From: Viscum album
Taxonomy: Eukaryota > Streptophyta > Magnoliopsida > Santalales > Viscaceae
DNA length: 64,000 nt
Direction: 5' to 3'
NCBI GenBank assembly: GCA_963277665.1
Contig: OY728142.1
Location: forward strand, 15,096,001 to 15,160,000
Shown here: piece by piece, positions 61,918 through 64,000 of the stretch
Layout of the letters: every line of letters starts with the position of its first letter
Position numbering within the stretch: the first letter of the stretch is position 1
Translations under genes and position numbers: made by a program
The notes under the pieces: model-generated
The model's input: the letters and a program-made list of their open reading frames with translations, nothing else
What the model was told of the DNA's origin: nothing
Databases searched by the model: none

Positions 61918-63076
61918 AAAGAAGGGTGGAGGGTTAATTGTACTAAAAAGAATAATTAAAATATTTTTACGACTATTTATTCATTTTATTAGATAATATA
62001 TGTTTCTTTCAATATCTTAGTATACATATAAATTCATTCAACCAGTATAAGAATAATAATGATTAAAAAATCAGAATTTAAATACTATATGATAAAGATA
62101 ATAACATTGTGGAAAATAAAATATAAAGGAAATGTAGAAAAAATGAACATAAATTCATATAAAAATATAGAAACCACTAAAGGAAATTATCACCACAATA
62201 ATTCCAATCAAAGGAAATATTCACTTTTAAACTATAGGGGAACGTGGTTCAATAACATAAACCAAGTTATCCACATCCCATAAGAAATTCTTTGACCATA
62301 GACCTATCAGAAGCTATCATGTTCCAAATATGGAACTTATTCAACTAAATACCTATTAGAAGTTATTTAGATACTCTATCATTGATCACCTCTATGATCT
62401 CTTCAATCGATATTAAGACATATCTTCTAGGCTTATTTAACAATAAACATGTTGAAAGGTGCACCCTTCACTTCCTAGAATCTAGTTAATCTATAAAATA
62501 AAAAAATAACAGAAGTTTTATGCATTAAACCTCCCGAGTCCTGAATTATTGGATTAAAAAACTAAATGAATAAAGGTAATATCTTTTACAATAATCCTCA
62601 CATATGAAGGATATTATCAAAAAACAAAATGAAAGTAAAGATTAAAATTATAATCATTCAAAGCATCAAGATGAAGAAAACCAAACAATAAGTGAAAGTA
62701 AGCTCAAGAAAGTTATGTATCCTCCATTATAGGAATCACTCAATGAATTTATATCTTTTATTATGATGGGCTCTAAATATTTAATTTTGAGATCCTTATT
62801 CATGTTTTATATTGTATTGTACATAGTTCTCCATATTTCAATGAAAGTATTATATTATAATGAGTTCAACTATGCACACAATCATAGTGAAAAGACATGT
62901 TTTTGTAGATGTAAGAACAAAATAAGTTAAATATAATATAAAATAACATAATAAGTCTAGACATAAAAAACCAAATAACCAACTTCATGATAAATCAAAA
63001 CCTAAATAAAGTGTGTTGTGATCAATCAAAAAAAGATATAAGAAAGAAGCGGATTGTTATAGAAATATCCTTAAAA
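61918..63076 (-). repeat. 5' LTR of the nested copia element (outer end missing)
   Basis: Colinear with about 29,812-30,970. The last ~180 bases next to the terminus (counterpart of 30,970-31,147) are absent. The left edge is followed, on minus, by TAGTATAATGCC, a possible remnant of the tRNA-Met primer site. Confidence 0.6.
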
Positions 63077-63079
63077 TGT

Positions 63080-64000
63080 TGATTATCCTATAGGTTATAA
63101 GGACAATTGATTTGGATATTTGGTCTTCCAATTCTAGTGCTTATAGTAATAACAAGTTAAATAGGAAGGTGATTGCATCACTTAAAAAGTAAAATCCACC
63201 CATTGATAGAATCATTTATTATGCTAAAAATTATAATGATAAAGATGTATCGAATGATAAAAAAATTAATGTTATGTTTAAATTCAAGTTCAAGGTAAAA
63301 TAAAATCCACACAAGAATAAGAAGATTTTAAAAAAATCAAGGATAGAAAATAAGAATGAGTTTTAATGGGAATATTTCAAAGAAAATACTTTCTACCTAA
63401 GGAGATTATTCTTTAAAGGAAGATGTTTGTGTTGCAGAATATATAGACACAAATCATATATGAAATTGTATAATTTATCACCCCATAAATCAAAGAGAGA
63501 TATTGAATTGAGTGAGATTAAATATTAAATTATAAAATTCTCTCTAAGAAAACACCCAAAAGACAATGTATAATTGAAAAATTCCATTGATCATTTTAAA
63601 TAAACTTTTGAGAGGTGTGATGAACTCAGACACACTACCAAAAAATTTCTTCCCATGATACCGTACAATTTATGTATAATTATGGTTCTAAATATATTAA
63701 GTAGAGTAATAATAAATATCATGTAATAATGCTCAAGGTGGATTACAACACTATAAAAAGAGAGAATCCACAGATACCTGATAGTAGTTTATCATCACAT
63801 ATTAGTAAAAATAAAGATCTCTTAAAAGATATCCAATGGTATGATGGAGGATAAGTCACTTTCAAAAAAATTTGACCACTTATTTTTTAAGGATATTAAT
63901 AAACAATAATTGGTAAAAATATATTCAATAATGTTCTCACTATTCACCAATTAAGGCTCAACCTTATTAGTATTTCACAAATTTTTGATAATGAGAATGA
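63080..64000 (+). pseudogene. Copia gag end and protease, plus strand (continues beyond the window)
   Basis: Frames on plus give KGRCLCCRIYRHKSYM (about 63,416-63,462), a gag zinc knuckle with the final Cys lost. At about 63,777-63,840 they give IPDSSLSSHISKNKDLLKDI, the copia protease box (DSG replaced by DSS). Near 63,930-63,985 they give LRLNLISISQIFD, the LxxNLLSISQLCD segment between protease and integrase. Several stops intervene. The left edge coincides with the truncation of the minus-strand copia LTR. The element either interrupts that LTR or was itself the insertion target. Confidence 0.65.

Larger units (their letters stand above)
29812..63076 (-). mobile_element. Minus-strand Ty1/copia element split by nested giant-LTR elements
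   Basis: Its left part (29,812-34,652) and right part (59,311-63,076) read in one order on the minus strand: 5' LTR (about 61,918-63,076), gag with zinc knuckle, protease, gag-pre-integrase, [24.7 kb insertion], integrase core, RT, RNase H, polypurine tract, 3' LTR (about 29,812-31,147). The two LTRs share blocks such as the CCACTAAA...GGAA segment (30,064 / 62,173) and GATAAATCAAAACC (30,882 / 62,991). Candidate target duplications CTAAA (34,648) and CTAAC (59,311) flank the insertion. Domains are heavily decayed. This is the oldest layer of the nest. The outer end of the 5' LTR is missing, cut near 63,076. Confidence 0.8.

Noticed and set aside
1..64000. Host genes, tRNA or rRNA genes, CRISPR arrays, bacterial-type operons
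   Set aside because: None seen. Every clear coding signature belongs to a retroelement, and the repeats present are LTRs, minisatellites or palindromes.

Overview
This looks like a stretch of nuclear DNA from a large, repeat-rich plant genome. It is strongly AT-rich. I find no intact host gene, tRNA, rRNA or prokaryote-style operon. Almost everything recognisable is decayed LTR retrotransposon, with plant-type Ty1/copia and Ty3/gypsy protein signatures, initiator-Met-tRNA-type primer sites, and one LINE-type ORF1 fragment. I cannot name the species.

Layout. (1) 1-~7 kb: 3' part of a plus-strand Ty3/gypsy element (gag zinc knuckle, RT, RNase H, integrase, C-terminal tail, polypurine tract) and probably its 3' LTR, which carries a perfect hairpin and a degenerate minisatellite. 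(2) ~7-12.2 kb: AT-rich DNA without recognisable genes. (3) 12,235-28,120: a minus-strand non-autonomous LTR element (LTRs about 2.05-2.1 kb, non-coding interior about 2.3 kb). Its 3' LTR is split by a complete plus-strand copia element at 12,571-21,994, with 1.77 kb LTRs, perfect CCATA target duplications, PBS, PPT and a gag-pol frame of about 1,300 codons. That frame is broken by 17 nonsense codons but by no frameshift. (4) 28.1-29.8 kb: unassigned DNA with one LTR-like terminus. (5) ~29.8-63.1 kb: a nest. A minus-strand copia element is split in its integrase by a minus-strand giant-LTR non-autonomous gypsy element (34,653-59,310). The left LTR of that element is split by a plus-strand member of the same family (37,898-51,505, TSD ACTAG). 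The 5' LTR of that inner member is in turn split by a ~2.1 kb LINE ORF1-like fragment. (6) 63.1-64 kb: start of another plus-strand copia element.

The most unusual object is the giant-LTR family in (5). Each LTR is about 5 kb, the interior is only about 1.2 kb and non-coding but shared by both copies, the LTR termini form TGTAACACCCC/GGGGTGTTACA-type inverted repeats, and each LTR carries three degenerate ~190 bp units. The two elements lie in opposite orientation, one inside the other's LTR, so the window holds four related 5 kb arms forming a large interrupted inverted repeat. All structure was read by eye. Boundaries given to the base rest on terminus, TSD, PBS or PPT motifs. Boundaries called approximate rest on where homology fades.
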